Source: Vombatus ursinus
Lineage: Eukaryota > Chordata > Mammalia > Diprotodontia > Vombatidae
DNA: 64,000 bases
NCBI RefSeq assembly: GCF_900497805.2
Contig: NW_020945064.1
Span: forward strand, 7,348,819 to 7,412,818
Direction: 5' to 3'
Shown: positions 22,200-33,395 of the stretch, in pieces
How positions within the stretch are numbered: position 1 is the first letter of the stretch
How the letters are laid out: each line of letters begins with the position of its first letter
The notes under the pieces: generated by a model
The model's database searches: none
The model's input: the letters and a program-made list of their open reading frames with translations, nothing else
What the model was told of the DNA's origin: nothing
Translations under genes and position numbers: made by a program

Positions 22200-23180
22200 G
22201 TGGGAGGTTAACTAAAGTTGGTCAAGCAATCACCAAGTTAAGGTCTGCCTGCAAAACATTCTTTTGTAGGCCTACCTCACCACTCTTCCAGGCCCAATCC
22301 CTCAGGCATAATGACCTTTCAGCAATGTTAGACTGAGGGGTAGGGCCCTACTGGCTCCAGAGGGGCTCTGGCACCCCAAGTTTAAACTCTTCCATCCTCC
22401 TGCCCCTCCAGACCAAAGATCGAAAGGAAAAGATCATGCATCATTGGCTGAGCAGAGCCCAGAATAAGATAACAAAGGCAATGTCCACTGAGAGGGAAAA
22501 ACAAAAGCAAGATCTTTTTAAGACCTCTCATTCGGAGTAATCTCAGAGATCACAAAGACATGGGAAGTTTAGTTTTGTTGTTGTTTTTCCAAGGGCTGGC
22601 TCCTGGAGACAGGAAGGAAAACACAAGCCACCTTCAAGGGGTTTTTTTTCTTTGGACATTAAGGGTTTTTGGCAGCCCAGTCCCCGGCCTGTCCCCTGAT
22701 TCACTGAGGCCAAGGAAAGGAGCCCAAACAGCGGAGAACCAGGGCAAACAAACCGAGCCCTTATCTAAGGATGCTGGCCTTGTGACATTACAGGAGCTCA
22801 GCCAATCCACAACAGGGTCCACTTTCCTTCATTTCCCTCATTTGCATGCTGTAATCCTACTGGTCAAAGAAAAAAAACTCCTTTTTTTTTCCAGGTGGAA
22901 TCTGTGGCCCACTCACAATTTAAAGCAGTTGCACCCCCAGGGTGTATATTTGTGTGTCGTGGGGTGAGAAGGGAAGTATGATTCCATAAATATTAGACCA
23001 CTAAGTGTCCTGTCCTACCATAGCCTAAAACAGATCCAGTGATGCCAAGGCCCAGGCTGTCTATATAAATAACACGCCTTCAGCCAGCCAGCTATGACAC
23101 TGTCTTCCTAGCTCGGGCTGCTGCCTGGTGTTGAGAGCAGGAAGATTTGGGCTGCCCCCAGTGTGCTAATCAATCATCCA
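22200..23180. other. Single-copy intronic segment
   Basis: No repeat or exon is recognised. Isolated GATA sites lie at 22467 (AGATAA) and 22761 (TTATCT). The next microsatellite starts at 23185. Confidence 0.5.
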
Positions 23181-23184
23181 ATTG

Positions 23185-23205
23185 TATGTGTGTATGTGTG
23201 TGTAT

Positions 23206-23250
<45 letters not shown>
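23185..23250 (+). repeat. (TG)n microsatellite with TATG units
   Basis: TATGTG units passing into pure TG. Confidence 0.97.
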
Positions 23251-23251
<1 letters not shown>

Positions 23252-23510
23252 ATGCACGTGCACACAGAGGCAAAATGAACTAGGAGCTTAGAGGGGACTC
23301 CTTTATTCTCAATGAAAGATTCCCAAAGAAGAGGGGCTAGGTAACTTTCCCCCTCTTTTCCCTGTGCATAATGGAACTAATTTGGGGATTCTTCCCAGTG
23401 GTTCAATTTGTCCCCTTCAGTCCTTCAGAGAGGCAGGGAAGAGTGACAACATGCAAGCTTTGCAACCTAACCAGCTATCCCAGCTGGGATTTTCTTTTTA
23501 GAGGAAGAAA

Positions 23511-23511
<1 letters not shown>

Positions 23512-23556
<45 letters not shown>
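23512..23556 (+). repeat. (TG)n microsatellite
   Basis: About 45 bp of perfect TG. Confidence 0.98.
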
Positions 23557-23559
<3 letters not shown>

Positions 23560-23836
23560 GCGCTTGAGGATAAACAGGGGCTTTTTTGGGGGGGAGGAGG
23601 GGAGTTAGAGGGGATAGGAGATTCATCTGTTTTTTTGCCCCAAATATGTTTTAAACAGCCCTAACTCATTCTCAGTGGACGGTTTTTGTTTTGACTTCAT
23701 TTGCAAAAGTAATTTCTTTAAAAAAAACTTTTCATTTTTAATTTACTGGTTACAGTTTATCACTCGCTTCATGAATTATCAAGGCACCCGGGTTTGTATG
23801 TGTGTGTGTGTTTGTTCTTGGCATTTTGGTGGAAGG

Positions 23837-23947
23837 AGATAAGAGTAAAAAACAACAGAGCTGCTCAGAAAGTGAAAAAAAGAGATAGATAACGTTGATA
23901 CCAACTCCTACACACAACAGGCCTGCCTTTATCTCAGCTTTTTATCA
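23837..23947. promoter_or_regulatory. Candidate GATA enhancer, five sites in 111 bp
   Basis: AGATAA 23837, AGATAG 23883, AGATAA 23887 (overlapping), TTATCT 23929 and TTATCA 23942. The stretch is single-copy, flanked by (TG)n on the left and a (CA)n tract on the right. Confidence 0.5.
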
Positions 23948-23975
23948 TAGTTCCCTTTTTTTTAGGGGGGGAGGT

Positions 23976-23981
<6 letters not shown>

Positions 23982-24009
<28 letters not shown>
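23982..24009 (+). repeat. (AC)n microsatellite
   Basis: About 28 bp of perfect AC. Confidence 0.97.
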
Positions 24010-24012
<3 letters not shown>

Positions 24013-24325
24013 ACACCAACTGGAATGGGGCACTGCATTCAAAATGAACTTTACACTGTTTGCATAGTATTCTTCTATTTCGATGTCATAGCCTCCTTCA
24101 CATCGCCAACAGATCTCTGCCACTTAAAGAAGCCAAAACTTGGTTGGGTTCCTGGTGGAAATCTGGGAACTGTTTGTTTCTCTCCCCGCCCCCTTTTTTC
24201 CCATATCCTGATCCTCTCTAAACCTGATCTCACCTCATCCAGCCAGGGGACAGCCAGCACAGGGAACTATCATTCAGGTGAAAAAGAAAAGAAAAGAGGA
24301 GGAAGGGGAAGGGAAAGGAGGAGAA

Positions 24326-24540
24326 AAAATAATTATTGGACTTGGAGTCAAGAAGACCTGAGTTATAATCCTACCTCAAACACTTACTAGCTGTGTGACC
24401 CTGTGCACCTTTCTCATACTCTGTTTCCTCATCTGTAAAATGGAGATAACAAGAATACCTACTTCACAGGGTTGTTGGAAGGAACAAGTGAATTACCACA
24501 CATAAAGCCCTATATAAATGAGATGACATCATTATTCCCT
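24326..24540 (+). mobile_element. MIR SINE
   Basis: GGACTTGGAGTCAAGAAGAC, GTTTCCTCATCTGTAAAATG and CTACTTCACAGGGTTGTTGG. Confidence 0.8.
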
Positions 24541-24889
24541 GATTAGCCACCAGGCCTAATCACTGTCTTCCAAAGATATCTGGGTGGAATAAGCCAGGTC
24601 AATCTGAAGGGGAATTTGTGCAGAGAATCAGGCAAATCCTTCCTCTCTCTGGGTCTGAAGTTTCCTCCAGGGTACAATGGAGGGATTTTGATTCAAGAAA
24701 CACATATGGCACACCTACTGTGTGCAAAGCACTAGACTCCACATTAGGGTTGCTACAAATGTCCTCCTCTTCTCCACCTCCCACAAGCTCCCCAGCCTCC
24801 TGAAAATCCAGCTTCCTATCCCATCAGCCCCACAGTGAAGCTGCTTTCTCCAGGCCTGCCAAGGAGCAGGGTCTTGTCCTAGGTCCTCA

Positions 24890-25001
24890 TCTGGTCCTTG
24901 ATGTTTCTGTAGTCTGGGACTTTGTTACTGCTTTCCCCCAGCTATTCAGTATTAACCTCTGTTGTTGTTATTATTACTCTTCTTCTTCTTCTTCTTCTCT
25001 C

Positions 25002-25055
<54 letters not shown>

Positions 25056-25830
25056 CTCCTTCCCATCTCTTCACTCATCCATCTGGAGATGATTCTCAAA
25101 TCTACACACACACAACTCTTATCTCTTTCCTCAGCTCCTGCAGGACACTTCCTCCTGTGGACGTTTATAGGTATCTCAAACTCAACATGTCCAAAAGAGA
25201 ATTTGTCATTCACCCCTCCCCACCTTCAACTCCCTCTCCCCCACCAAAGTTCCCTAATTTCTGCTGAGGACACCACTAGCCTTCTAGAAATCTATGACCC
25301 ACATCGCCCAAGATCCAATTAGTTGCCAAGTCTCGTTGATTGCACATCTATAACACCTCTGGCATAGATGAGCTTCATCCAATAACATGGGCCCTACCCT
25401 AGTTCAGGGCCATCTCACACTTATTGCCTAGGCCTCCTAATTTAGTCTCCCTACTTTTCATCTAGCTAATGGATCTCCAATCCAACCTCCTCCCAGCTGC
25501 CAAAACCATCTTCCTAACTCATAAATCTGACCACATCACTCCCCTACTCAAAAATCTTCAGTGGCCCCTGAGATAAAAAGGAAAAATACCAACATTGAGC
25601 CTGGCATTGAAGCCCATCACAGTCTGGATCCCAGCGTCTTCCAGCTCTAAATCTCTGATCCCATAAATTTTGCCAAACTAACTCTCCTGGAGGTCCTCTC
25701 CATTCCAGCCCCATTGGCCTCCTTGTGTTCCCGGAACTTGGCATTTTATTTCCAATCTCTGCTTTCTCATCAGCGGTCCCATGTAACACAGCAGACCACT
25801 GCATAAAAGTGAGTCTCAAACTTCAGCACG
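24890..25830 (+). mobile_element. L2 LINE, reverse-transcriptase end and 3' region
   Basis: The plus-strand frame at about 25083-25210 reads GDDSQIYTHTTLIS then LKLNMSKREFVIHP. These are the L2/CR1 (A)DDSQIY catalytic and LKLNxxKTE blocks with the first D kept. The region is interrupted upstream by a CTT/CT repeat. The 3' UTR continues to about 25830. Non-functional fragment. Confidence 0.75.
24970..25053 (+). repeat. (CTT)n-(CT)n microsatellite
   Basis: CTT triplets pass into CT dinucleotides. This is one of the few tracts with pyrimidines on the plus strand. Confidence 0.97.
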
Positions 25831-25959
25831 TTTACCTCTAAATCCCATTTGCAGAAAAAAACTTGTTTATCCTAAGTTATTAGTGCTTAAAAACTGCAAA
25901 GCTTTTTGTGAAGACCCTTGTAATATGAGGCCCTGCCTTCAGGAAAGGGACAGGAGAAA

Positions 25960-26175
25960 AGGGAATATCATTTATATAATGCTCTGCTAAGTACTCTCTA
26001 AACAATATCTTATTTGGTGCTCACAACAACTCTTCAAGGGAAACGCTGTTATTATCCCCATTTTACAGTTGGGGAAACTGAAGCAAAGAGCACTTAAGTG
26101 ATCATATACATAGTAAGTATCTGAGGCCACATTTGAGGTCTTCTTGACGCTAGGCCCAGGGCCCCTAGCTACCTC
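25960..26175 (-). mobile_element. MIR SINE, antisense
   Basis: GTGCTCACAACAACTCTTCA, TATCCCCATTTTACAGTTGG and GGGAAACTGAAGC. Confidence 0.8.
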
Positions 26176-26227
26176 TGAGAAATTTTACAAAAGAAAATTA
26201 TACTGTAAACCAGGAGTTCTTCACCCC

Positions 26228-26230
<3 letters not shown>

Positions 26231-26310
<80 letters not shown>

Positions 26311-26320
26311 NNNNNNNNNN

Positions 26321-26366
<46 letters not shown>
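26231..26366 (+). repeat. (TG)n microsatellite with assembly gap
   Basis: At least 126 bp of TG split by the 10-N gap at 26311-26320; true length unknown. Confidence 0.97.
26311..26320. other. Assembly gap (10 N)
   Basis: Ten N inside the TG tract, probably an unresolved repeat length. Confidence 1.
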
Positions 26367-26368
<2 letters not shown>

Positions 26369-26659
26369 TGGACCTCTTTGGCAATCCGGTGAAATCTATG
26401 GAACCCTTCTCAGAAAAAATGTTTCTAAGTGAATAAAACAAAATACATAGGATTATGAAAAAGCTAATTAATTCAAAATATAATTAGCCCATTTTGGGGA
26501 AGAAGTTCACTGACCCCATGTTAAGAACCAGTGCCTAGAGTCAAAACTAACACAGGTGAAACAATTATCAAGGGTTCAAAAGAGATTCTGAAGAAAAGGT
26601 TCTATTGTGTGGCGTGGCTCTAAACGCTACTGGCATGCAGGTACAGGGCAGTGGGCTGG

Positions 26660-26900
26660 GGGTGGTGATGACAGTGACGATGAGGATAGACACTGATACA
26701 GTGACTTGAGGTTTGCAAAATGTCTGACTTGCATTATCTCGTTTGTTCTTCCAACAGTCCTTCGGGGTAAGAGCTACAGGTATTTTCGCTGCCATTTTAC
26801 AGATGAGGAAATTGAGCCTTAGCGAGTTGCTAAAGGTCAAAGGACTATCAAGAGTCCTAGGAGGATTCCAAACCCAGTCCAGAATTCTATCTACAATACA
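26660..26900 (-). mobile_element. MIR SINE, antisense
   Basis: TTTGCAAAATGTCTGACTTG and GCCATTTTACAGATGAGGAA. Confidence 0.75.
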
Positions 26901-27009
26901 CACTGCTTCAATAAGTCAATTCAACAAATAGATGTGGCCTTCTCACCCTGGAAGATCCCTGAACTCAGTGAGATCATTCCAGGACCTCCATTTTGAGGAA
27001 GTATCCAAG

Positions 27010-27280
27010 CGGGCCATGCTCTCTCCTTCCTCTCTTCCTCCTCTGGGGGTTCCCAGCTCTAAGCTTTGTTCTCCCCCACCCCCACCTCTCCAGCCTTTTC
27101 CACTATAGCCCCACAAAGTATTTTCTCTCCACCCCCTTTTATCTTCAGTCTTCCTCTACTAGAATGTAAGCATCTTGGGAGCAGGACTGTATTTTTGTTT
27201 GTTATTGTATTCCCTGAACTTAGTACAGTGCCTGGCTCATAGCAAGTAAGGCCTTAATAAATGCTGGTTGACTTGTTTAT
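27010..27280 (+). mobile_element. L2 LINE 3' end
   Basis: AGAATGTAAGCATCTTGGGA and ACAGTGCCTGGCTCATAGCA..CTTAATAAATGCTGGTTGAC. Confidence 0.75.
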
Positions 27281-27284
27281 TAAA

Positions 27285-27580
27285 AGCTCTGGCAATATAC
27301 AGGGCACTGCCACACTATCTCCCTAGGTCATGATAAGATGGAAAAACGGCTGGCTGTGCCCCTCAGGGAGCTTACAGTCTAATAGAGGGGTATTCTACAT
27401 ACACAGTTAAGTGTAATGCGAAGTTGGAGGTGCTGGGGGAAATAGGAAAGTCCCAAAGTACTCTAGGAAAATAGAAGGGAGGGAGCAAGAAGGGCAGATA
27501 CAGTAGCCAAGGAAGGCTTCACAGAGGAAGACCGCTTCCTTGGATTACCCTTCCCTTCAAAGTCCCCATTAAGGCACATA
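27285..27580 (-). mobile_element. L2 LINE 3' fragment, antisense
   Basis: CAGGGAGCTTACAGTCTAAT and GGAAGGCTTCACAGAGGAAG. Confidence 0.6.
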
Positions 27581-27621
27581 GCCTATCTCCCTGGGAATGA
27601 ACTGCCCACTTCCTGTAGGTG

Positions 27622-27624
<3 letters not shown>

Positions 27625-27667
<43 letters not shown>
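27625..27667 (+). repeat. (AC)n microsatellite
   Basis: About 43 bp of AC. Confidence 0.97.
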
Positions 27668-27668
<1 letters not shown>

Positions 27669-27784
27669 CCACACATACATACAAATACAGGGTGTTGTCT
27701 AGCATGCAATATAAAAACTACACCAAGACTTCTGGAATAGCTAGCATTTGAAGGTGTCATCTTCAAACGGGGGTCTTTTCTATC

Positions 27785-28020
27785 AATTCAATAAACATTT
27801 ACTAAGCACCTATGTGCCAGGCATTGTGCTAAGCAGTGGGGATACAAAAGGAAGCAAAAGACAATCCCTGTCTTCTAGGAGCTTACAATCTAACCAGGAA
27901 GACAACAAGCAAACAAGCATATACAAAATGAGCTATAAATGAGAAATAATTAAAAGAGACAAAGCCCTGGAATTAAGAGGGGTTAGGGAAGGCTTCCTTC
28001 TAGCAACAGATCAATCAATC
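27785..28020 (-). mobile_element. L2 LINE 3' end, antisense
   Basis: CATTTACTAAGCACCTATGT, AGGAGCTTACAATCTAACCA and GGAATTAAGAGGGGTTAGGG. Confidence 0.75.
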
Positions 28021-28950
28021 AACAGAGAGATAGATTTTTCCTTAGATATTAGATAGAGTTTATATTTATAGGTGTTCTAGATATTTATAGATAGTAATAT
28101 TGTATACCTATAGATATTCTAGACATTTATAGATATTAATAGTGTATACTTATAGATACTTAAAGATATTAACATTGTATATTTAAAGATATTCAGAGAT
28201 TAATATTATATACTTATAAATTTATAGATATTAATATTATATAGTGATATATTCTAGATATTAATATTATGTGCTTACAGACATTGTAGATATTTGTAGA
28301 TATTAATTGTGTATACTTATAGATATTCTAGATATTCATAATTATATTAGATACTTATAGATAGGTATAGATATTCTAGATATTTATAGATAGTAATATT
28401 GTATATCTATAGATATTCTAGACATTTATAGATATTAATAATGTCTACTTATAGATACTTAAAGATATTAATATTGTATACTTAAGATATTCATAAATTA
28501 ATATTATATACGTATATATATTCTAGACATTTATAGATATTAATATTGTATACTGATATATTCTAGATATTAATGTGGCATGCTTATAGATATTCTAGAT
28601 ATTTGTAGATATTAATCATGTATACTTATAGATATTCTAGATATTCATAGATAATTATATTATATACTTATAGATAGGTATAAATATTCTACATATTTAT
28701 AGATAGTAATATATACTTATAGATATTCTAGATATTTATAGATATTACCATTGTATACTTACATATTCTAGATATGTATAGATACTAGTATATATTTATA
28801 GATATTAGTATTATATCTTATAGATGTTCTAGATGTTTATAGATATTAGCATTGTATGTTTATAGATATTAATTTTATATACTTATAGATATTTCTATTT
28901 ATAGATATTAGATAATAACTTATCTAAGTAAGTAAATAAATAAATAAATA
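28021..28950. repeat. AT-rich minisatellite with apparent higher-order units
   Basis: Diverged tandem copies of a ~40-50-bp motif (TATAGATATTCTAGATATTT and TATAGATATTAATATTGTAT). Larger blocks recur: the TTCTAGATATTTATAGATAG segment appears at 28075 and 28374, with a diverged copy (TTCTAC) at 28687. This gives periods of 299 and 313 bp. It ends in AAATA repeats. Confidence 0.9.
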
Positions 28951-29439
28951 AAAACCATGACACAAATAGAAGACAACTGAGCTTAGCTGAAGCCTGGGAG
29001 CCCAAATTACCCTGCCCTGTGCTGTGCAGCCTCAAACAAATCTATCAGATCGTCTGTGTCTCAGTGCCTCAGTATATTCAAATCGACATCTCAAAACAGC
29101 CCCATGAAGAACACAAAACAGAGAGCATTACAAAGAGCCATGTTCTAGGGATAATAATGGGTCTATAAAAGTGATAGTGATGACTAAAATAAAAGGATGA
29201 ATGCTCTGGCAGATGGAAGCCTGTTGTGCATGTGTGTGTTATGTGTGCGTGTGTCGTGTGTGTTGGGTGTGCATGTGTATACTCCCACGCTTGCAACCAT
29301 CAGGCCCCTCAGGCAGTCATGTAACCACGGGGTCCAATCCAAAACCAAAGACAATGGGTTCCCCCCTTTCTCTGATGCACACCAGGAGAGCCCCAAGTGT
29401 ATCACTCAAGGTGGGAGTTTCAGTGCCACTGTTTCCTGG

Positions 29440-29560
29440 CTATAGGGCATTAAACAAGCCTGTTTAATCTGTATAATGGGTGTAATAAACAGTACATATA
29501 AATATATGAACTAAAAAGAGCTGGCTTTATCAAAATGTGAGTTGTAATTGTTGTTATTAT
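29440..29560 (+). mobile_element. MIR tail fragment
   Basis: TTTAATCTGTATAATGGGTG and the TTGTTGTTATTATTA end. Confidence 0.45.
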
Positions 29561-29642
29561 TACACGGATTGGTGAAGTCACTTTTGGCTCCCAGCTCTGG
29601 GCCCAGGATCAGAACTATAGCTAGCATCTCATAGAAATTCCA

Positions 29643-29726
29643 TTATCTCCTGCCCTCAGGGCAAGGCTCCCAGTCCCTAGTAGGGTAACAATTAGCTCAT
29701 TTAGATAACCAAGCCCAGGCTGATAA
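29643..29726. promoter_or_regulatory. GATA trio in single-copy DNA
   Basis: TTATCT 29643, AGATAA 29703 and TGATAA 29721, within single-copy sequence 29570-30160. Could be chance. Confidence 0.3.
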
Positions 29727-30167
29727 AACTCCAGGGAAGGGAAGAGGTGGGCCCTGAGGGAGGGTCTCCTACCCTAGAAGGCAAAGGCAGGGCTATTTTC
29801 AAGTCAGCCCTAAATTTGAGTAAGTATCCATGGGCCACCTGGTTTGGCAAATGGAGAAGACTCCAGCAAGTACACCTGGCTGTCCATTTCCTTCCAAGTC
29901 CCTGGGGCAACCTAGAGCCAAAGGAGGACATCCGCCACTCCAGAATGTCTCTCCTCTCCTCCCTCTACTTCAGTGGGTGAACTGCTGTCTCACTCGTCAC
30001 TCATGGGCTTTCGTAATGCTTCACATTTCTTATTTGCATTATATTTACCTGTGTATACAAAGATCAGGACCAGACCTGAGATTTCACTGACATGGAGAAC
30101 TCCCCTGGGAGGAAAATCCCTTCTACTGATGCAGATTGGCACCTTCTCTGCAACATACAGTCTTAGG

Positions 30168-30385
30168 TCAGGAGTTCTTAAACTTTTTGATAGCATAAAC
30201 CCCTTGCGGGGTGGTGGTGGTGGTAAAGTCTTATTGACCCCTTCTCAGAATCACGATTTTAAATGCAGAAAATAAAATACATGATATTAAAAAGTATCCA
30301 AATAAAGTTACCAAAGATATTATTTTCTTAAAAACCCACAAAACCGAAGTCATTAGCCCCAAGTTAAGATCCCCAGCCCTAGAGC
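30168..30385 (+). mobile_element. hAT-like MITE (GTTCTTAAC ends)
   Basis: Starts CAGGAGTTCTTAAACTTTTT, contains CCCCTTCTCAGAATCACGAT and AAATAAAATACATGATATT, and ends CCCAAGTTAAGATCCCCAG. Flanks TCTTAGGT and CCTAGAGC are possible decayed target duplications. Confidence 0.6.
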
Positions 30386-30499
30386 TTCCTAGGGCATTGA
30401 GAGATGTAGCTTGCCACCAGCAGGCTTCCACTCTAATGCTTCAACGGTGAGATGAACATAACCAGGAGCCTTGGAAAGCTAAGCTGCAGGGCTACCGAT

Positions 30500-30955
30500 T
30501 CAATTCCATTTCACTCCATTCAACAAGCATTTAGGCACTACCTGCCTCATCAGAAGTATCCTGCTAGGTATTGGAGCTACAGTGCCTCACTTACATGCTA
30601 TGAACAAGATACAAAGGCTTGGAGTACCAAGTGACAGTAGACTGCAGAATATCTCTTGTCCTAGGATCTGCCTTGGCTCCCAGAGGTTCATTATTAGAAC
30701 CTAGGTCACCAGTGGATGAATTGCCTTGGTCAAAACCAACCCTAAGAACCATCTACTAAGGCATGCAGAGGTTACAGTCTGCGTTGGCAGGAGGGACAGC
30801 CTTGATGAATTCACAGAGCTTTGACGTCTGTCTCGTATTCATCCACTAGATTGTAAATTCCTTGAGTGAAGGGACCCCATCCAAATCACTTTATATCTCC
30901 TCCAGGGCCTAGTACAGAGTTTTATACATGGTTGGATCATCTACGGGCTATTCAT
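30500..30955. mobile_element. L2 3' fragments, both orientations
   Basis: Antisense end near 30500-30640 (CAACAAGCATTTAGGCACTA); sense tail 30845-30955 (AGATTGTAAATTCCTTGAGT). Confidence 0.5.
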
Positions 30956-31138
30956 TTATATAGATGGAGTAACTGAGTGATGGAAAAATTAAGAAATTAA
31001 CCCAGGGTCTCTGATTCCAAAATCTAGGGCTCTTTCTACTGTAACATACTGTCTCCCTAGCAAACACCCAAAGAGTGCTTGTGGAAGGAAAAAGAGATGG
31101 AGAAAAGGAAGGAAAGAAGAAGGAAGGCAGAGAAGGAA

Positions 31139-31406
31139 TTTGTTGTTCAATTGTGTCCAACTCTTCATGATCCCATGAACTATAAAACACTAAAACTGTC
31201 CATGGGGTTTTCTTGGCAAGAAACTTGGCAAATTTCTTGGCAAGGATACTGGAGTGGTTTCCCATTTCCTTCTCTAGTGGATTAAGGCAAACAGAGATTA
31301 AGCGACTTGCCCAGGGTCACACTGTTTGTAACTGAGACTGGATTTGAAATCAGATCTTCCTGACTCCAGGGCTAGTGCTCTATCCACTGAGCCACCAAGC
31401 TGACTC
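31139..31406 (-). mobile_element. RTE-tailed tRNA-SINE, antisense, near full length
   Basis: TTGTTGTTCAATTGTGTCCA, TGGCAAGGATACTGGAGTGG and GCTCTATCCACTGAGCCACC. It holds extra sequence (about 31180-31230) not seen in the other copies. Confidence 0.8.
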
Positions 31407-31520
31407 CTACAGAAGGAAGAGAGAGAAGGAAAAAAGAGAAGGAAGGATGGGAAAAAGAGAGGGAAGAAGGCACAAAGAAAGGAAAAAGGGAAGGAAAAGG
31501 GAAGGAAGAAAGGAGGACCG
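31407..31520 (+). repeat. GA-rich tract
   Basis: Purine-rich tandem GAAG/GAAA after the SINE; a smaller purine tract lies at 31079-31138, before it. Confidence 0.9.
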
Positions 31521-31579
31521 CTTGTTAGGGAGCCCAGTTAAGAACACTTCAGGGAAGGAAAACCTCCTCTAGCAAATAT

Positions 31580-31720
31580 TTATCAGTATTACTAAGCAAT
31601 GGTCATCAAGCACCTACTTTATGTATGTAGGGCATTGTGCTAGCTAGCACCTTCATCAAAGAGGCACAAGACTGGTGCCTGCCCTGCAGGGCCTCACAAT
31701 CCGGTTGGCAGAAACCTATC
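31580..31720 (-). mobile_element. L2 3' end, antisense
   Basis: CAAGCACCTACTTTATGTAT and CCTGCAGGGCCTCACAATCC. Confidence 0.55.
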
Positions 31721-31759
31721 ACTCTCATTCATATTGCACTGTTTGTAGGAGTTCGAAGA

Positions 31760-31905
31760 TGGAGGGAACCTCCGTGATGACGTGGTCCATTCCTTTCATT
31801 TTACAGACAAGGAAACTCAGGAAAAGCTACTCGCCCAAGGTCACACAGCTCCTGCAAGGGATCCTATCCAGGTTTCCTGATTCTCAGGTGTTAGTCTTTT
31901 CATGT
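31760..31905 (-). mobile_element. CORE-SINE, antisense
   Basis: CATTTTACAGACAAGGAAAC and CCCAAGGTCACACAGCTCC. Confidence 0.7.
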
Positions 31906-32284
31906 GTTAGCCTTATCACCCAATTAGACCACTCTACCTCTTTGCATCCCCTATGGGAAGGAACATAAGGCTAGGCACATAAGAGATACTCATTTCATAC
32001 TGGCTGTCCACCTAGCCTGGGTAAAGACTCTGGATCCCTCCAAAATCCAAGAGAATTAAGCTAGGAGACCATATAAAATTCAGCCCTGGGGGTAAGAGCA
32101 TCAATTTCCACTGGTCATCCATCTTTGTCCAGGATGGCAATGGGAAGAAATAAAGGGGGATTGGAGAAGGTAGGAAATCCAGATGACCCTGAAGATCTGT
32201 ATCCAGTCTAAACATGAAACGGCCCAGGGGGAGGGGAGGGGGAGTGCACATGAAGTTCAGCAAGGACTCTGCCAAATCTTAGCA

Positions 32285-32440
32285 ATTCTGAGCCTAAAGG
32301 TCCCTTAGAGATCCTAAAGCCAACTCCCTCAATTTTATAAATGAGGACAGGGACCAGAGCCAAGAAAGTGACTTGCCCAAAACCTCTTAGCAGGTAAGTA
32401 GCCAGGCCAGGATTTATCAGACTCCAAAAACATAGATCTT
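32285..32440 (-). mobile_element. CORE-SINE, antisense
   Basis: AAAGGTCCCTTAGAGATCCT and GACTTGCCCAAAACCTCTTA. Confidence 0.7.
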
Positions 32441-32469
32441 TCCACCATACCATGGAAGATTCTTCCTTT

Positions 32470-32580
32470 CAAGTCAACAATTAGTGGGCTCCTACTAACA
32501 TGAAAGGCACCATTCTAGGCACCGAGGGAAGATACAAAGAAGTGTTCTGCCCTCAAGAAGCTTGATTTGTAGTCTCCCTC
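32470..32580 (-). mobile_element. L2 3' end, antisense
   Basis: GTGGGCTCCTACTAACATGA and CTGCCCTCAAGAAGCTTGAT. Confidence 0.55.
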
Positions 32581-32779
32581 AGCCGGAGGGCAACTAAATT
32601 CTCTTGGTTATGACAAATCACCGGCTCTTGAATCGTCAATGCGCTCATGTGTTAAGAGGACACCCACCCCACTCGCCTCAAGACAGTTAGCTGTAGGGCT
32701 CCGATGGCAGAGGCGATGTAAAGGGCTTGGTAAACCACATGAGAGTGTGCGGACAGACGCCTGTCAATGAATGACCAGT

Positions 32780-33155
32780 CAAAGGATTTGGGTCTGATTC
32801 CCAGTTCCTTCATCGCACTACGTTGTGACCGTGGGCAAGCTAACTCCCTCCTCTAGGTCTCAAGCCTCCCCACTGGTAAAACGAGGGTGAAAGACAACAT
32901 CCTGGCTTCTTCACCTTTGGACCTCGCGGGCAGACTGATGAAACCTAGAAGGACCTCTTCTCAGAATCATGTTTTTAATTGTATAAAGTAAAATACAAAG
33001 GATTACTAAGGAAACCCAAAACTTAGTGAAAATAAAGATGTGATTTTCCCCCAATCAAGCTCAGGGTCCCCAGGGGATCTATGGATCCCTGATTAAGAAC
33101 CTCTGAACCAAATGATCTCCAAAGTCCCTCCCAATTCTAATCCCATGATCCTCTT
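32780..33155 (+). mobile_element. CORE-SINE split by hAT-like MITE (32901-33105)
   Basis: The SINE stops after TAAAACGAGGGTGAAA and resumes ATGATCTCCAAAGTCCCTCC. The MITE between them is flanked by GACAACAT (32893) and AACCAAAT (33106), both close to the undamaged SINE sequence GACTAGAT. Confidence 0.65.
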
Positions 33156-33283
33156 TATTGTTTCTCCTTCTTCCCACTTCCCAGGGACACCTACAGATGC
33201 CCACCTCCTAAGTGCCTAAGCCTTCCCACCCCCCCCCAAGCCCCACTGGGTATTGTGCCCACATGCATATTAGACTCCAGGAT

Positions 33284-33395
33284 AGATAAATAATATAGAA
33301 ACTATCCCTGGAATGCACAGCCCCAGCCTCACATGAGATAACAACTCAGGCTAAGAAAGGCTCTTTTGACAATTCCTCCAGTGGAAGGATTATCA
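33284..33395. promoter_or_regulatory. Candidate GATA enhancer, three sites
   Basis: AGATAA 33284-33289, AGATAA 33336-33341 and TTATCA 33390-33395 lie in single-copy sequence, 350 bp left of the seven-site cluster. The two may be one larger element. Confidence 0.4.

Larger units (their letters stand above)
26214..26530 (+). mobile_element. hAT-like MITE (GTTCTTAAC ends) carrying a large TG expansion
   Basis: Starts CAGGAGTTCTTCACCCCTTG. After the TG tract it continues TCCTGGACCTCTTTGGCAAT..ATACATAGGATTATG and ends ATGTTAAGAACCAGTG. The family is repeated at 30168, 32901, 36592, 41612, 42403, 50730 and 51958. Confidence 0.65.

Noticed and set aside
25083-25210. Host gene with reverse-transcriptase motif
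   Set aside because: The DDSQIY...LKLNMSK string is an L2 LINE remnant within a longer L2 3' region.
28021-28950. Dense AGATA strings as a GATA-factor cluster
   Set aside because: They belong to the tandem unit and are mostly AGATAT, which does not fit WGATAR.
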